Assembly: GCA_029939535.1 (NCBI GenBank)
Contig: JAOZST010000030.1
Span: 1 to 27,993, forward strand
Reading direction: 5' to 3'
From: NBML01 sp029939535
GTDB taxonomy: Bacteria; Desulfobacterota; Desulfobacteria; Desulfobacterales; Desulfobacteraceae
Length of the DNA: 27,993 nucleotides
Shown here: one piece after another, positions 8,451-15,867 of the stretch
How the letters are laid out: each line of letters starts with the position of its first letter
Position numbering within the stretch: position 1 is the first letter of the stretch
The notes under the pieces: model-generated
What the model saw: only the letters and a program-made list of their open reading frames with translations
Databases searched by the model: none
What the model was told of the DNA's origin: nothing
Position numbers and translations under genes: made by a program

Positions 8451-9071
8451 ATGAAAATAAATAATGTTGAATTTATAAAAAGTGCGGTGAATTCCTCTCA
8501 TTATCCGGAATACGCGTTTCCGGAGGTTGCCTTTGCAGGCAGGTCCAATGTGGGAAAATCCTCTCTAATCAACACATTGGTTCAGAGAAAAAATATGGTT
8601 AAGACAAGTTCTAAGCCAGGGTGTACCCAGCTGATCAATTTTTTCCTGGTCAATGTGGACTTGTCCTTTGGGGGGGATTTGTCCTTTGTGGATTTGCCGG
8701 GATATGGGTATGCAAAGGTGTCCAAAAAAATCAGATCCCAGTGGCAGTCCATGGTGGAGAGATATCTGTCAGAGCGGAAGAGTCTTATGGGTTTAATCCT
8801 GCTCATTGATATCAGGAGGGATCCCAAAAAAGAAGAATTTGAATTGATAAAATGGCTGGAATCCAATGAAAAACCATATCTGATAGTATTGACCAAGGCA
8901 GATAAATTGTCCAAAACAAATCAGGTAAAGCGGTTAACTGAAATCTGTTCCCTTTTGAATCGGGAAAAACAGGGAGTAATACTTTTCTCTTCTAAAACCC
9001 GCCAGGGCAGGGAGATGATTCTGGATGAAATCAATAATCTTGTCAAATGGTATAATGAAGAACAGGAATGA
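8451..9071 (+). CDS. engB: Ribosome biogenesis GTPase EngB (YihA/YsxC)
   Basis: EngB is a small essential GTPase needed for large ribosomal subunit assembly. The 206-residue protein has the G1 loop GRSNVGKSS (30-38), the G3 motif DLPGYG, and the G4 motif TKAD, as in the YihA/YsxC family, with normal length. It lies 22 nt after the aminotransferase stop, and era follows 25 nt later, so two ribosome-assembly GTPases sit back to back. The ATG is preceded by AAAGAG. Confidence 0.95.
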   Translation: MKINNVEFIKSAVNSSHYPEYAFPEVAFAGRSNVGKSSLINTLVQRKNMVKTSSKPGCTQLINFFLVNVDLSFGGDLSFVDLPGYGYAKVSKKIRSQWQSMVERYLSERKSLMGLILLIDIRRDPKKEEFELIKWLESNEKPYLIVLTKADKLSKTNQVKRLTEICSLLNREKQGVILFSSKTRQGREMILDEINNLVKWYNEEQE

Positions 9072-9096
9072 CCAATATAATTAACAGAGGTGAATT

Positions 9097-9981
9097 ATGG
9101 AAGAAGACACCCGTTCGGGGTTTGTCGGTATTATAGGTGCGCCCAATGCAGGAAAGTCAACCCTGCTAAACCAGGTGCTGGGTCAAAAGATTTCCATCAC
9201 CTCTAAAAAACCCCAGACCACAAGGGATAGGATTCTGGGTATTGTGAACAGGCCCAGATCCCAGGTTATTTTTGTGGACACGCCTGGTATACATAAAAGC
9301 ACTACCCTGTTAAACAAGAGGATCGTGGACCAGGCCATACTGGCCCTGGCAGATGTGGATGTGATCTTATTCGTGGTTGATGCTTCCGCTAGAAATTTTT
9401 CAGCTGAAAAATTCATTATCTCCCAATTGAATGAAACAGCCAAGCCTGTGATTCTGGCCTTAAACAAAATTGACCTGACCAAAAAATCCCAGGTTTTTTC
9501 TCTAGTTGAAGAGTTTCAGGCTGAGCTTGAATGTAAGGCCGTGATTCCAATCTCAGCTAAAAAAGATATACAGGTGGATAAATTGCTGGAAGAGGTAGAG
9601 CTTTCCCTGGCAAAAGGCCCCAGGCTTTATCCCGAGGAGACGTTTACCGATGTCTCTGAAAAGTTCATGGTCAAAGAGATTATACGAGAAAAGGTGTTTC
9701 GCTTGACTGGTATGGAAATTCCCTATTCAAGTGCAGTTACAGTGGATGCGTTTGATGTGGAAAAAAAATTGATTGTCATCCATGCCAGTATCCATGTGGT
9801 CAGGAATTCACAAAAAGGCATTATTATTGGAAAAAAAGGTTCCATGCTTACCCAGATCGGCACCAGGGCCAGGAAGGATATTGAAAAAATGACAGGGTCA
9901 AAGGTGCTGCTCAAATTATTTGTCAAAGTGACAAAGGATTGGATAAGCAATGCAAAGGCCTTGAACGAGTTTGGGTATTAG
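9097..9981 (+). CDS. era: GTPase Era
   Basis: Era binds the 3' end of 16S rRNA during small-subunit maturation. The 294-residue protein has G1 GAPNAGKST (14-22), a TTRD switch I, DTPGIH (G3) and NKIDL (G4), followed by a C-terminal KH RNA-binding domain that includes the GKKGSMLTQIG loop. AGAGGTGA provides a strong ribosome binding site. In E. coli era is next to rnc; here rnc is about 7 kb upstream in another operon. Confidence 0.95.
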   Translation: MEEDTRSGFVGIIGAPNAGKSTLLNQVLGQKISITSKKPQTTRDRILGIVNRPRSQVIFVDTPGIHKSTTLLNKRIVDQAILALADVDVILFVVDASARNFSAEKFIISQLNETAKPVILALNKIDLTKKSQVFSLVEEFQAELECKAVIPISAKKDIQVDKLLEEVELSLAKGPRLYPEETFTDVSEKFMVKEIIREKVFRLTGMEIPYSSAVTVDAFDVEKKLIVIHASIHVVRNSQKGIIIGKKGSMLTQIGTRARKDIEKMTGSKVLLKLFVKVTKDWISNAKALNEFGY

Positions 9982-9986
9982 AGCCA

Positions 9987-10280
9987 ATGGATCCTTATTT
10001 TACCTTTGGTGATGAGAGTGTGTTAAAAAAGGAACGTGCCAGGGCCAGGAAAATCAGAGCAAGCCAGTGGTGGAAAAGGAAAAAATCAACAGGTATCTGT
10101 TATTATTGTAAAGAGGTGTTTTCACCTGCTCAGCTGACCATGGACCATATTATTCCGGTTGCCAGGGGAGGGAAATCTGAAAAATTCAACCTGGTCCCCT
10201 GCTGCAAAGAATGCAACACCCGGAAAAGGAACCTGTTGCCGTCTGAATGGGATGAATATATGAAGACAATAAAAAAATAA
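9987..10280 (+). CDS. Small HNH endonuclease-domain protein
   Basis: The 97-residue product has a zinc-ribbon HNH core: CYYC, then MDHIIPVARGGKSEKFNLVP with the catalytic-type histidine pair region and Asn, then CCKEC and NTRKRN. It is a stand-alone domain with an arginine/lysine-rich N-terminus and no intein, phage or restriction partner beside it. The ATG at 9987 lies 6 nt after the era stop; the open frame extends 16 codons further into era, but that would overlap. HNH proteins of this size are DNA nucleases or nickases in phages and restriction systems; the host role here is unknown. Its stop lies inside the terminator hairpin. Confidence 0.8.
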   Translation: MDPYFTFGDESVLKKERARARKIRASQWWKRKKSTGICYYCKEVFSPAQLTMDHIIPVARGGKSEKFNLVPCCKECNTRKRNLLPSEWDEYMKTIKK

Positions 10281-10318
10281 ACAGCGAAAAAATTTTAAAG
10301 TCTTTTCACTGTTTATTT
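10275..10318 (-). terminator. Intrinsic terminator between convergent genes
   Basis: Arms 10275-10290 and 10303-10318 pair over 16 positions with one C-A mismatch and a 12-nt loop. On the minus strand the stem is followed by seven Ts (10271-10277), a good U-tract, so it ends the transcript of the gene at 10372-11226. On the plus strand it follows the HNH stop and may act as a weaker terminator. Confidence 0.65.
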
Positions 10319-10371
10319 ATCATCATCCCGTGAAAAATATGGCCTGAAAAAGATATTTGTCCGTGAAAAAT

Positions 10372-11226
10372 TTATTTTTTACTGCAAAGCCTGTGGATGG
10401 TCTGGGCATGCCATTCCCCACGGCCTGAAAATGTAGGCTGTCCCAGTTCAATAAGGCGATGGGCAACCTGATCAAATGTAGCACCTTCTTCCCGCATGCT
10501 TAGGATGATACCCATTACTTCATCCCTGGGCATTAGTCCTTTCTTGACGGATGCCGGTGCAGCGACATTTTTCTCAGCTATTTTTCTGCGTTTTCTTAGG
10601 ATGGGTTTGCTGTCAGAATCGGTTTTTTGGACTGGCGTTTTAACCATAATGCTCCGGACTTCTTTTGTTTTTCGGCTCTCTGTCCTTAAAGGATTCGTGG
10701 TGGGCTCAACCGATGCATTTGCTGATGCACTTTGCGCTGTCTTTTTCTTTGTGTCTTCCGATTTCCTGGAAGTTACATAATGATTTTCAAATGCAGGCTG
10801 TACGTTCATCTCTTTCTCCCGGGGGCTGGGTTCAGAGGAAAGGCTTAGATGATTTGCAATGCGCTCTATGGCAATGGCCTGACGTTCCAGGATATCTGCT
10901 GTTCTTTCCTGGGCATTGACCATGTCTTCCTGGTTTTTTACCATTGTTTCAATATGGATGGTCAAATTATCAAGTACATCGGCAAGCATGTTCATGTTTG
11001 AATCTTCAGCAGGTATCTGGTTGCCGGCCTGGTTGCCGGCCTGGTGGGCCATGGACTGGGGCTGCTGGTGTTTCATCTGAGGGTTTCTGGTATTCTGATA
11101 CCCGCCATAGGAATGGTATCTGGGACTGCTGGTGTAATGATATGAATTGTCAGAGTTTTTCCGGGTTTTGGGTGTGCGCGGTTTTTCAGCCTGACCATTA
11201 CGAAGGCTTTGTAGAAAGTCGTTCAT
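10372..11226 (-). CDS. Unknown protein with coiled coil and recombinase-like C-terminal tail
   Basis: The start MNDFLQSL at 11226 is chosen because a full AAGGAGG lies 11 nt upstream; an ATG 18 codons earlier has no such site. The 284-residue product has three parts. The N-terminal third is disordered, basic and rich in Gln, Asn, Ser, with an AGNQAGNQ repeat. A central coiled coil begins near NMLADVLDNLTIHIETMV and runs through ERTADILERQAIAIERIA. The last 55 or so residues (PRDEVMGIILSMREEGATF through GRGEWHAQTIHRLCSKK) resemble the DNA-binding helix-turn-helix at the end of recombinase and resolvase proteins. No catalytic recombinase domain is present. It may be a DNA-binding structural or regulatory protein; I do not recognise the family. 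Confidence 0.75.
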   Translation of the reverse strand: MNDFLQSLRNGQAEKPRTPKTRKNSDNSYHYTSSPRYHSYGGYQNTRNPQMKHQQPQSMAHQAGNQAGNQIPAEDSNMNMLADVLDNLTIHIETMVKNQEDMVNAQERTADILERQAIAIERIANHLSLSSEPSPREKEMNVQPAFENHYVTSRKSEDTKKKTAQSASANASVEPTTNPLRTESRKTKEVRSIMVKTPVQKTDSDSKPILRKRRKIAEKNVAAPASVKKGLMPRDEVMGIILSMREEGATFDQVAHRLIELGQPTFSGRGEWHAQTIHRLCSKK

Positions 11227-11428
11227 GTAAATAATATCCTCCTTGGGATGTATATCGATGTCAGCTGGATTTTTGTGCATGACATATTATTAGTGCTTAG
11301 GACTTCAACCCTGTGGATCAAAAATGAATTTGAGGGGATTTTTATCTAAGGGCATTTCATTAAAAATTAATATAAATATGCTTCTTTTTTATACTTTTGT
11401 CAAGGTTTTTTTACGATTTCCATAAGGG

Positions 11429-11456
11429 CGATAAATTTATTATTTTTATTTTATCG
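11429..11456. other. AT-rich gap before queF with a weak hairpin
   Basis: The 327-bp gap from 11227 to 11553 is AT-rich and holds no convincing gene. CGATAAA (11429-11435) pairs with TTTATCG (11450-11456) around a 14-nt loop. I looked for a preQ1 riboswitch, which would fit a queF gene, and did not find the expected pseudoknot pattern. Confidence 0.25.
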
Positions 11457-11544
11457 GGCGAAGGATCATCAGATCGTCGCCAAATTAGATTGAAACCATC
11501 ATGATTTTATGGTAAATAACCTTTTTGAAAATATTAAAATCAAA

Positions 11545-11574
11545 GGACCAGACATGATTGGACCAGACATGATT
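11545..11574 (+). repeat. Perfect 15-bp in-frame tandem duplication at the queF start
   Basis: GGACCAGACATGATT occurs twice in a row. Each copy carries an in-frame ATG, giving two candidate start codons (11554 and 11569) five codons apart; the first copy adds AAAGGA as a ribosome binding site. Confidence 0.9.
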
Positions 11575-11973
11575 GAAAATAAACAATACAAGACACCGTT
11601 TACGGTTGAAACTCCGGATGTGATTAAAATAGATCTGCTGGACCCCATTGAATATGCCTATAGATCAAAAAGAAGTATTGATATCCGCATAGAACATCCT
11701 GAATATACTTCCGTATGCCCAATGACAGGTCTGCCGGACAATGGTTGTATTATCATTGATTACAGGCCGGATAATTTTATTGTTGAGCTCAAGTCCCTGA
11801 AATATTATTTGATGCAGTATAGAAATGTGGGCATGTTTTACGAGCATGTTATTAATAAAATTCTTGATGATCTGGTTGAAGTCTTACAGCCCCTCACCAT
11901 GAAGGTCACTGGGAAATTCACCCCCAGGGGCGGGATCTCTTCCCTTGCCACTGCAGAATATGTAAAAAATTAA
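11554..11973 (+). CDS. queF: NADPH-dependent 7-cyano-7-deazaguanine reductase
   Basis: QueF reduces preQ0 to preQ1, the base inserted into tRNA during queuosine synthesis. The core TSVCPMTGLPD holds the cysteine that forms the thioimide with preQ0 and the aspartate that follows it; VELKSLKYY is the second family motif, and GKFTPRGGIS closes the fold. It is the short, single-domain type. The start at 11554 is preferred because AAAGGA lies 6 nt upstream; counted from there the catalytic cysteine is residue 55. The frame is open back to an ATG at 11509, which lacks a ribosome binding site, and 11569 is a second choice. The nearby Dus genes also act on tRNA, though on the other strand. Confidence 0.9.
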   Translation: MIGPDMIENKQYKTPFTVETPDVIKIDLLDPIEYAYRSKRSIDIRIEHPEYTSVCPMTGLPDNGCIIIDYRPDNFIVELKSLKYYLMQYRNVGMFYEHVINKILDDLVEVLQPLTMKVTGKFTPRGGISSLATAEYVKN

Positions 11974-11988
11974 ATTGATCCTGTGATT

Positions 11989-12963
11989 TTAATCTGGTCT
12001 ATAACCAGGGTTTTCATATGCCCGGATTAAAGCCATGGCCTGGGCAGCTGTTTCTATCTGGGACAGGTCTTTTCTGAAAACAGAACATCCCGGCCATCCT
12101 TTAACAAACCAGGAAAGCCTGCCCCGAAGCATTTTGCAGGCAGGTTTTTCACCAAAATACGCCATGTACAACTCTATCAGACGTTCCATTTTCCGGAATA
12201 TTTCGCTGGGGCTGGGCTGCCTGTAAGTTCCCTTGACCAGTAAGTCTTCAATTTGGGAGAGGATAAATGGATTGGCCATGGCAGCACGGCCCACCATTAC
12301 TCCATCACACCTGGTTTGTGTAAGCATCCTTATTCCATCTTCAACAGAATTGATATCCCCGTTGCCGATTACCGGGATATCCAGTTCTTCCTTGATCTGC
12401 TGGATCAGATCCCAGTTTGCAAAACCCTTGAAAGCCTGGCCTGCTGTCCTGGGGTGAAGGGTTATGGCATCAACGCCCACATCCTGGGCAATTTTGGCTA
12501 TCAATAATGCCTGGTGTCCTGACCCGTCCCATCCAGATCTGATTTTTATGGTAAAGGGAAGGCTGGTGGCCTTTCGGACAGCCTTTAAAATGGCTTCACT
12601 GGTTTTGGGTTCCTTCATCAAGGCAACCCCTGCCCCCTGTTTTATTACTTTTTTTACGCTACAGCCGAAATTTATATCAATGATATCCGCTTTGCCTGCT
12701 TTTTCAATGAAAGTGGCTGCCTGGGCCATTGATTCAGGATCTGCTCCGAATATCTGGACGGATAATGGTTTTTCATCATCCCTGGATGTCAATAGGGTGA
12801 TGGTTTTTTCAGAGTTGTAGAAAATACCCTTGGCACTTACCATTTCCGAGCACACCACAGCACACCCGCACTCTTTTACAAGTCTCCTGAATGGCAGGTT
12901 GGTTATCCCGGCCAAAGGGGCCAGAAAGGTTTTCCCTTTTATTTCAAGGTCTTTTATTTTCAT
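11989..12963 (-). CDS. dus: tRNA-dihydrouridine synthase, DusB-like
   Basis: Dus enzymes use FMN and NADPH to reduce uridines in the D-loop and elsewhere in tRNA. The 324-residue protein has the flavin-binding opening FLAPLAGITNLPFRR, the catalytic cysteine in NFGCSVKKVIKQGAGVALM, the HPRTAGQAF phosphate/RNA region and GNGDI with the following DGVMVGRAAM. The residue after the catalytic cysteine is Ser instead of the usual Pro. The start MKIKDLEIKG (12963) is chosen; the frame extends 33 codons upstream, but that would overlap the DUF1848 gene, whose stop is 25 nt away. It is the last gene of a three-gene minus-strand operon. Confidence 0.9.
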   Translation of the reverse strand: MKIKDLEIKGKTFLAPLAGITNLPFRRLVKECGCAVVCSEMVSAKGIFYNSEKTITLLTSRDDEKPLSVQIFGADPESMAQAATFIEKAGKADIIDINFGCSVKKVIKQGAGVALMKEPKTSEAILKAVRKATSLPFTIKIRSGWDGSGHQALLIAKIAQDVGVDAITLHPRTAGQAFKGFANWDLIQQIKEELDIPVIGNGDINSVEDGIRMLTQTRCDGVMVGRAAMANPFILSQIEDLLVKGTYRQPSPSEIFRKMERLIELYMAYFGEKPACKMLRGRLSWFVKGWPGCSVFRKDLSQIETAAQAMALIRAYENPGYRPD

Positions 12964-12988
12964 TTTTAGCTTTCTTAATGGCTCTGGC

Positions 12989-13891
12989 TTAATGTTTTTG
13001 GATATCAGCCCCTGTCCTTGCATAACAGAACAGGCAATTATGAAAACAGGGATGGTCTTCATAGGAGCCGATATCTATTGATTTTGTGCATCTGCATCCC
13101 TGTTTGGAACGTTGTCCATAATCTTTCCTGGTTTCAGGATTTCCTCCATAGAGTTTTTTAAGCAGCCTGCCGTCAATGCAGGAGTTTTCCTCGATTCTGG
13201 AAAAAAGACCGCGGTTTGTAAAAAGGGATGCTTCAGAGCATAGAAATAATTGTATATTTTTGGTTTCAAGATAATCTGCCATTTGCTGGACCAGTTTTTG
13301 TTTGTTTTCTATTTTCGGTTCAACAAAGAAATGATTGGGTTTGTTCTGTAAAGATAGGCGCTTGAGTCTGGTTTGAATTTTTTTGTAGTCATCATAGAAA
13401 CTGGTGACACATCTGGAGATTCCCATTTCTGACATGGCATTGGCAATCATGGTAAAATCATTCATATTATTTTCAATTTGCTGGTTGTTCTGCCTGTAAA
13501 AACAGATTGGATCAAAGCGCCATGATATTTTATCCGGCCCCAATCTGCGGCATAAAAGCCTTGCCTGGTTAATCCTTGTTTCAAGTTTTGGCAGGCCCGG
13601 TTCCAGAAGGGAAGAAGTAGAATTTATTGTAAAATTAAAATATAAATTATATCCTTTTTTAACAAGAATCCGGTCTGCCTGAAGTTCAAGAAATGGACCA
13701 AAGTTTTTTGACCAGAAAACAATGGAATGGATCTCCCGAGGCAGGGCATTAACTTTTTTAACCCTTTTATTATAGGGGTTTTTAATGGTGAAATATCCTT
13801 GCTGGATCTGTTCCAGAAACCAGGGTGTATACCATCCTGGAATATCTGTCCGCCTTGATGCTGAAATGATTTTATTTTGGGTCTGGCCCAT
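12989..13891 (-). CDS. DUF1848 family protein with C-terminal radical-SAM-like cysteine motif
   Basis: The 300-residue protein begins with ISASRRTDIPGWYTPWF, the characteristic start of the DUF1848 family. At its far C-terminus are C266 and C268, then C282, C286 and C289 in PCFHNCLFCYAR. The last three are spaced CX3CX2C, exactly like the iron-sulfur motif that normally opens a radical SAM protein; Pfam notes this resemblance for the family. The function is unknown. The gene overlaps the preceding 126-residue gene by 20 bp and is followed by dus after 25 nt, so all three are probably one message, and a link to RNA modification or repair is possible but only inferred. Confidence 0.8.
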   Translation of the reverse strand: MGQTQNKIISASRRTDIPGWYTPWFLEQIQQGYFTIKNPYNKRVKKVNALPREIHSIVFWSKNFGPFLELQADRILVKKGYNLYFNFTINSTSSLLEPGLPKLETRINQARLLCRRLGPDKISWRFDPICFYRQNNQQIENNMNDFTMIANAMSEMGISRCVTSFYDDYKKIQTRLKRLSLQNKPNHFFVEPKIENKQKLVQQMADYLETKNIQLFLCSEASLFTNRGLFSRIEENSCIDGRLLKKLYGGNPETRKDYGQRSKQGCRCTKSIDIGSYEDHPCFHNCLFCYARTGADIQKH

Positions 13892-14252
13892 GGTCTTTTT
13901 TTTTCAGGTCTGAAAAAGAAATGATTTTGGCATCTGGTTCCTCGGGTTTTTCCTGTTGAAGGAAATTCTCAGCCAAATCCCTGGAAGGCTTTTGGGGATG
14001 GGACAGGACAAACTCTTCCCTTGGGCATTCAACGGTTTTAAGTTTCATTTTTTTACCGTTCATATGGAACTCTTCCCCATTGATATAGTCATCCTTTAAG
14101 ATCCAGGTCACCACCTGCAATGGAATTTGAAGCATTAATAATTTAATCTGGTACCAGTCCTTTTTGGGATCAGGTAAAATACTTTCAACCCTGGCAAATG
14201 AAACCGGTGAATCTTCGAGATAGATCAGTACAACATCATTGATTGTGGCCAT
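13872..14252 (-). CDS. Conserved-looking small protein of unknown function
   Basis: The 126-residue protein starts MATINDVVLIYLED at 14252, where AGAGGA lies 4 nt upstream; an ATG five codons earlier at 14267 is the alternative. Residues 1-80 look like a compact beta-rich domain (strands around VVLIYLED, ARVESI, WYQIKLLML, VTWILKDDYI); the rest is charged and probably flexible. No catalytic motif or signal peptide is seen. It is the first gene of the operon with DUF1848 and dus, overlaps the former by 20 bp, and has an extended -10 promoter beside a 40-bp palindrome. Confidence 0.65.
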   Translation of the reverse strand: MATINDVVLIYLEDSPVSFARVESILPDPKKDWYQIKLLMLQIPLQVVTWILKDDYINGEEFHMNGKKMKLKTVECPREEFVLSHPQKPSRDLAENFLQQEKPEEPDAKIISFSDLKKKDHGPDPK

Positions 14253-14272
14253 GGATTCCTCTGTCATTTAAT

Positions 14273-14281
14273 AGTATAGCA
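14273..14281 (-). promoter_or_regulatory. Extended -10 promoter of the DUF1848-dus operon
   Basis: On the minus strand the sequence reads TGCTATACT, an extended -10 element. Predicted transcription starts near 14266, just upstream of the AGAGGA ribosome binding site. The -35 region is poor (GCTAAC) and falls inside the 40-bp palindrome. Confidence 0.45.
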
Positions 14282-14320
14282 TTTAGCCATTAGCAGTTAG
14301 CTAACAGCTAATGGCTAAAT
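14281..14320. repeat. 40-bp near-perfect palindrome built from 7-bp units
   Basis: ATTTAGCCATTAGC (14281-14294) is the exact reverse complement of 14307-14320. The centre is TTAGCTAA flanked by one G-C match and one A-A mismatch, so 19 of 20 positions pair. The left half reads as heptads of TTAGCNN (TTAGCCA, TTAGCAG, TTAGCTA) and the right half mirrors them. It overlaps the -35 region of the minus-strand promoter. Confidence 0.85.
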
Positions 14321-14358
14321 ACTAAAAGCCCGCGCGATAGCGTGCTAATTTATTTTTC

Positions 14359-14387
14359 TTGTCAACCTGTTAAATATAACATAATCT
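14359..14387 (+). promoter_or_regulatory. Candidate promoter of the MFS transporter gene
   Basis: TTGTCA (14359-14364) and TAATCT (14382-14387) are separated by 17 bp. A short hairpin (arms 14327-14333 and 14340-14346, one mismatch) lies just upstream. Confidence 0.4.
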
Positions 14388-14403
14388 TTTGATTATCTAA
14401 AGA

Positions 14404-15843
14404 ATGGAATGGGACATGGTATTGAATAAAAAGGTATTAAATAAAAAATGGAGCATTTTTTTCCTGGTGGCATTGTCAATTTTCATGTCAACCCTGGACT
14501 CCAGCATCGTAAATATTGCTTTGCCATATATAATGCAGGACATGTCCACGGATATTTCCACCATTCAATGGGTAGTGGTTATCTACCTTCTGACTGTTTC
14601 CTCTTTTTTGCTGACCTTTGGCAGGCTATCTGATATCAGGGGCAGGCAGCAGGTATATGTGACGGGCTTCATGGTCTTTACCCTGGGATCACTTTTGTGC
14701 GGGATTTCAACAACCCCTGCTTTTCTTATCATGGCACGGGTTGTTCAGGGCCTTGGGGCTTCCATGCTCATGGCCTGTTCTCCTGCCTTGATTGTGGATG
14801 TGTTTGAAAAAAAGCAAAGAGGCCGTGCTCTGGGAATGATCGGCGCTGTTGTCGCAGCAGGGCTTACCACAGGACCTGTGGCAGGGGGATTGATTTTAGA
14901 ATATTTTTCATGGCAAAGTATTTTTTATATCAATATTCCCATAGGGATTGGGGCCTCCGTTGCAGGTATCTTTGTGTTTAAAAATATTCCAGAGGGAAAT
15001 GGTACCAGGGAGCCCCTGGACAAGGTTGGCAGTCTTATGATGATGATTTCCATTTGCAGCCTGATCCTGGGCCTGACCAAGTTTTCAGAATGGGGGATAA
15101 TATCTTTCAGGTTTTTGGGTTGTGTGATTGTGGGAGGGTTTGCAGGTATTGGTTTTAAAATTAATTCAAACAGGTTTGCCCATCCCTTATTTGATTTTAA
15201 TTTGTTGAAAATCAGGTTGTTTGTTCTGCCCCTTGCTGCAGCAGGGATTTTATTTGCCTCTCTTTTTGTTATTGTTTTTATGATGCCCTTTTACCTGACC
15301 TATCCCTGTGGTTTTTCAGCAGCCAAAACAGGCGGTATAATGATTGTGCCGTTTTTATTTCTTTTGTTTATTTCCCCTTTATCCGGTGCCTTGTCAGACC
15401 GTTTTGGATCCAGGCAATTGTGTTGTTTCGGGATGCTGATTCTGGGCCTTTCCCTGGTATCACTCATTTTTCTTTCTCCTGAAATGGATATCATTGCTAT
15501 TCTGTGGCGGATTGCTTTGGCTGGTATTGGTACGGCATTATTTGTATCTCCCAATAACACCGCCATCATGGGTGCGGTTCCTTTGGCCAGGCGGGGAATT
15601 GCATCTGGTGCCACGGCAACGGTAAGAAATCTTGGCATGGTGACGGGTGTTGCCCTTGCAGGTGCAATATTTACCCATTCTTTTTCCAGCCTGACCCAGG
15701 GGGCTGGCCTGGATAATTATACTCCTGTCATGGGCCCTTATTTTATGGCAAGTTTCAGGCAAGCCATGGCAATGGGTGCAGCCCTTGCCTTTGTCGGTGC
15801 TATTGTTGCCTTTGCCAGGGGAAAAGAAGAAAATCCAGTTTAA
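14404..15843 (+). CDS. MFS transporter, DHA2 (EmrB/QacA) drug-efflux type
   Basis: At 479 residues with a run of hydrophobic segments along its whole length, this fits a 14-helix proton-coupled exporter of the DHA2 group. STLDSSIVNIALPYI in helix 1 has the family's conserved acidic residue, GRLSDIRGRQQVYV is motif A, and GAVVAAGLTTGPVAGGLI is the antiporter motif C. No EmrA-type partner gene is present, so it probably acts as a single-component pump; the substrate is unknown. The first ATG at 14404 has a poor ribosome binding site; ATG at 14416 is as likely. A VLNKK-VLNKK duplication sits at the N-terminus. The hydrolase gene follows after 24 nt. Confidence 0.88.
   Translation: MEWDMVLNKKVLNKKWSIFFLVALSIFMSTLDSSIVNIALPYIMQDMSTDISTIQWVVVIYLLTVSSFLLTFGRLSDIRGRQQVYVTGFMVFTLGSLLCGISTTPAFLIMARVVQGLGASMLMACSPALIVDVFEKKQRGRALGMIGAVVAAGLTTGPVAGGLILEYFSWQSIFYINIPIGIGASVAGIFVFKNIPEGNGTREPLDKVGSLMMMISICSLILGLTKFSEWGIISFRFLGCVIVGGFAGIGFKINSNRFAHPLFDFNLLKIRLFVLPLAAAGILFASLFVIVFMMPFYLTYPCGFSAAKTGGIMIVPFLFLLFISPLSGALSDRFGSRQLCCFGMLILGLSLVSLIFLSPEMDIIAILWRIALAGIGTALFVSPNNTAIMGAVPLARRGIASGATATVRNLGMVTGVALAGAIFTHSFSSLTQGAGLDNYTPVMGPYFMASFRQAMAMGAALAFVGAIVAFARGKEENPV
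14419..14448 (+). repeat. Near-perfect 15-bp tandem duplication at the MFS N-terminus
   Basis: GTATTGAATAAAAAG is followed at once by GTATTAAATAAAAAA. The two differ at two silent positions and both encode Val-Leu-Asn-Lys-Lys. Confidence 0.75.
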
Positions 15844-15867
15844 AAAATCAAATCAAGGAGGGAGTTC

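Noticed and set aside
9939..9986. N-terminal extension of the HNH protein into era
   Set aside because: It would overlap era by 43 bp in another frame, and the ATG at 9987 gives a compact domain of normal layout.
10328..10371. Direct repeat CCGTGAAAAAT as a CRISPR or iteron
   Set aside because: Only two short AT-rich copies exist; no array or replication gene is near.
11227..11553. preQ1 riboswitch upstream of queF
   Set aside because: No preQ1-I or -II type core or pseudoknot was found; the only hairpin is AT-rich and weak.
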